Shown: in pieces, positions 12,668 through 14,036 of the stretch
How positions within the stretch are numbered: the first letter of the stretch is position 1
Layout of the letters: each line of letters begins with the position of its first letter
Source of the DNA: 1-14-0-20-39-34 sp043800545
GTDB taxonomy: Bacteria; Patescibacteriota; Patescibacteriia; Magasanikbacterales; UBA922
NCBI GenBank assembly: GCA_043800545.1
Contig: JAZDMW010000060.1
Coordinates: 1 to 14,036 of the forward strand
Length of the DNA: 14,036 nucleotides
Direction of reading: 5' to 3'
Notes under the pieces: generated by a model
The model's input: the letters and a program-made list of their open reading frames with translations, nothing else
The model's database searches: none
Told to the model about the DNA's origin: nothing
Made by a program: the position numbers and the translations under genes

Positions 12668-12676
12668 TGGTATAAT
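12668..12676 (+). promoter_or_regulatory. Extended -10 promoter for pilB
   Basis: TGG-TATAAT is a perfect -10 box with the TGn extension. No good -35 box is seen 16-18 nt upstream. Transcription should start near 12683, giving a leader of about 38 nt. It lies in the 207-nt divergent gap between the 84-aa gene and pilB, which otherwise holds only the minus-strand promoter and AT-rich sequence. Confidence 0.65.
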
Positions 12677-12690
12677 ATGAACATCAAGTA

Positions 12691-12719
12691 TGAAGCCTCC
12701 GAACACGTTGGCTTTTTCA
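12691..12719 (+). promoter_or_regulatory. Hairpin in the pilB leader
   Basis: TGAAGCC (12691-12697) can pair with GGCTTTTTCA (12710-12719), with a three-T bulge and a 12-nt loop; the core AAGCC/GGCTT is uninterrupted. It lies directly against the ATG at 12721 and occupies the place of a Shine-Dalgarno site, so it could affect translation. The stem is short. Confidence 0.3.
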
Positions 12720-12720
12720 C

Positions 12721-14036
12721 ATGTACACAAATATGTTCAACCAGGAAATAATACAAAATATTTTGGAAGAAGAGTACAGTATTCGGAAGGAAGACATTGA
12801 AACGTACAAAGAAAACTCTGCAAAATTGAACAAAACACTTCAAGAATACCTTTCTGATGAAGGTATCGTGGATGAAGTGGAACTCTATACCTCACTTGCA
12901 AAAAAGCTTGGAGTGCCTTTTGTATTATTAAAAGATAAAGACATAAAAAAAGATGTTTTGAGTCTTATTCCTGCTCCACTTGCACAAACACATAAAATTA
13001 TTGCTTTTGAAAAAACAGATGGTGAAATTTCTCTTGCCATGCTTGATCCAGAAGATATACAAACCATTGAATTTATACAAAGAAAACTGGCTCTGAGTGC
13101 AAAAGTGTATTTAACAACACCAACAGATATTAAAGACGCCCTCAGAAGATACCATGCAGATTTGGAACAAGAAGGAATGGCAATTACACAACTCTCAGAA
13201 AAGGCAGAAGACGGAGAAGGAAGCGAGCTCAAAAAAGCAGCTGAAGAACTTCCTATTATTAACATTGTAAACAGTGTTCTTGAACATGCTGTTTTTGAAG
13301 GTGCAAGTGATATCCATATTGAACCAACAGAAAAAGAAGTTATTGTTCGTTATCGCGTGGACGGAATGCTCCGTCAGGTAATGACTCTTCCAAAAACAGT
13401 AAAAAGTGGAATCATTGCTCGTATTAAAATTCTTGCAAATTTAAAAATTGATGAACACATGATTCCTCAAGACGGACGCTTTAAAATACAACTTCAAGAT
13501 GATAGATTCTCTTTTCGTGTATCTATTATGCCAGTGTATGATGGAGAAAAAGTTGTTTTGCGTTTATTACATGAAGGACAAAAACCACTTCAACTCGAAG
13601 AACTTGGTTTTCTGAAACATCCAAAAGAACTTTTAAAAGCAGCCATGGAAAAACCACATGGAATGATTCTCGTTACCGGTCCTACGGGAAGTGGAAAAAC
13701 AACAACCCTCTATTCTGTTCTTGGTATTTTGAACCAACCAAATGTTAATATCTCAACCATTGAAGACCCTATTGAATATCATGTAGAAGGAATAAATCAG
13801 AGTCAGACAAATCCACGTGTGGGATATTCTTTTGCAGAAGGACTCCGTGCTTTTCTTCGTCAGGATCCAGATATTATTATGGTTGGAGAAATCCGCGATA
13901 AAGAAACTGCAGAAATTGCGATTCATGCTGCCATGACTGGACACTTGGTGCTTTCTACTCTCCATACAAATGATGCTCCAACCACCCTCCCACGTTTGCT
14001 CGATATGGATATTCCTCCATTTTTGATTGCCTTTAC
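12721..14036 (+). CDS. pilB: Type IV pilus assembly ATPase PilB, 3' end outside the window
   Basis: The cytoplasmic hexameric motor that drives pilus extension (GspE/PilB family). The visible 438 codons cover an N-terminal MshEN/T2SSE-N-like domain (about 1-150: QEYLSDEGIVDEVELYTSLAKKLG, DVLSLIPAPLAQTHKIIAFE), a charged linker, and the ATPase. Within the ATPase are GASDIHIEP near 196-204, Walker A GPTGSGKT at 320-327, the Asp box STIEDPIEY (345-353), Walker B DPDIIMVGEIRD (382-393) and the His box HLVLSTLHTND (408-418). All catalytic residues are present. The zinc-binding tetracysteine segment, if present, would lie beyond the edge. I use the ATG at 12721; an ATG at 12733 is an alternative, and neither has a clear Shine-Dalgarno site. 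Confidence 0.95.
   Translation, partial: MYTNMFNQEIIQNILEEEYSIRKEDIETYKENSAKLNKTLQEYLSDEGIVDEVELYTSLAKKLGVPFVLLKDKDIKKDVLSLIPAPLAQTHKIIAFEKTDGEISLAMLDPEDIQTIEFIQRKLALSAKVYLTTPTDIKDALRRYHADLEQEGMAITQLSEKAEDGEGSELKKAAEELPIINIVNSVLEHAVFEGASDIHIEPTEKEVIVRYRVDGMLRQVMTLPKTVKSGIIARIKILANLKIDEHMIPQDGRFKIQLQDDRFSFRVSIMPVYDGEKVVLRLLHEGQKPLQLEELGFLKHPKELLKAAMEKPHGMILVTGPTGSGKTTTLYSVLGILNQPNVNISTIEDPIEYHVEGINQSQTNPRVGYSFAEGLRAFLRQDPDIIMVGEIRDKETAEIAIHAAMTGHLVLSTLHTNDAPTTLPRLLDMDIPPFLIAF

Noticed and set aside
12604..13265. Minus-strand open frames at the start of pilB
   Set aside because: They are antisense to a clear PilB coding region with intact family motifs; their Ser-rich or Phe-rich translations have no family features.
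1..14036. An altered genetic code with TGA read as glycine, as in some Patescibacteria
   Set aside because: No annotated frame needs TGA as a sense codon, and the 84-aa gene ends in TGA just before its terminator.
1..14036. tRNA or rRNA genes
   Set aside because: The few intergenic gaps are short and filled by promoters, terminators and leaders; I saw no cloverleaf or rRNA motif.

Overview
The window looks like chromosomal DNA of a small-genome bacterium of the Candidate Phyla Radiation (Patescibacteria, Parcubacteria-like). The evidence is AT-rich sequence, genes packed with 1-2 nt gaps, many starts without a Shine-Dalgarno sequence, several TrbC/VirB2-like small pilins with variable N-termini, an S6-Ssb-S18 operon with a tailed S6, and type IV pilus genes. 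TGA is used as a stop (gene at 12259-12513) and no annotated frame needs TGA as a sense codon, so the standard bacterial code fits. The lineage is inferred; there is no rRNA here.

Almost everything is on the minus strand. Read in the direction of transcription, from right to left: (1) two small orphan genes (12513-12259 and 12080-11514), each with its own TTGACA promoter and the same repeated hairpin terminator, visibly richer in GC than their neighbours; (2) a TTGACA/TACAAT promoter driving rpsF-ssb-rpsR (11331-10011), closed by a 13-bp terminator at 9968-10000; (3) an extended -10 box touching that terminator, followed by three type IV pilus minor-pilin genes (9927-6127): a large PilV-like pilin with Ig-like domains, a PilW/PulJ-like pilin and a PilX-like protein; (4) a near-consensus extended -10 promoter (6091-6119) driving galU, then a run of secreted proteins with 1-32 nt gaps: a 403-aa protein with a C-terminal pilin domain, a solute-binding lipoprotein, two 230-aa cysteine-rich proteins with C-terminal pilin domains, two short pilins (139 and 124 aa) and a truncated sixth pilin-like gene at the left edge. 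On the plus strand at the right edge is the start of pilB, the type IV pilus extension ATPase.

The window therefore holds two surface-appendage systems. One is a conventional type IV pilus (PilB plus the minor pilins). The other is a cluster of VirB2-like pilins in which one membrane-spanning module carries different secreted heads, together with an orphan solute-binding lipoprotein and a sugar-nucleotide enzyme. No VirB4, VirB6, coupling protein or relaxase is in view, so a role in conjugation is not supported. A plausible reading is a cell-surface or host-attachment apparatus. The items most worth following up are the modular pilin cluster and the repeated promoter-gene-terminator cassettes next to rpsF.
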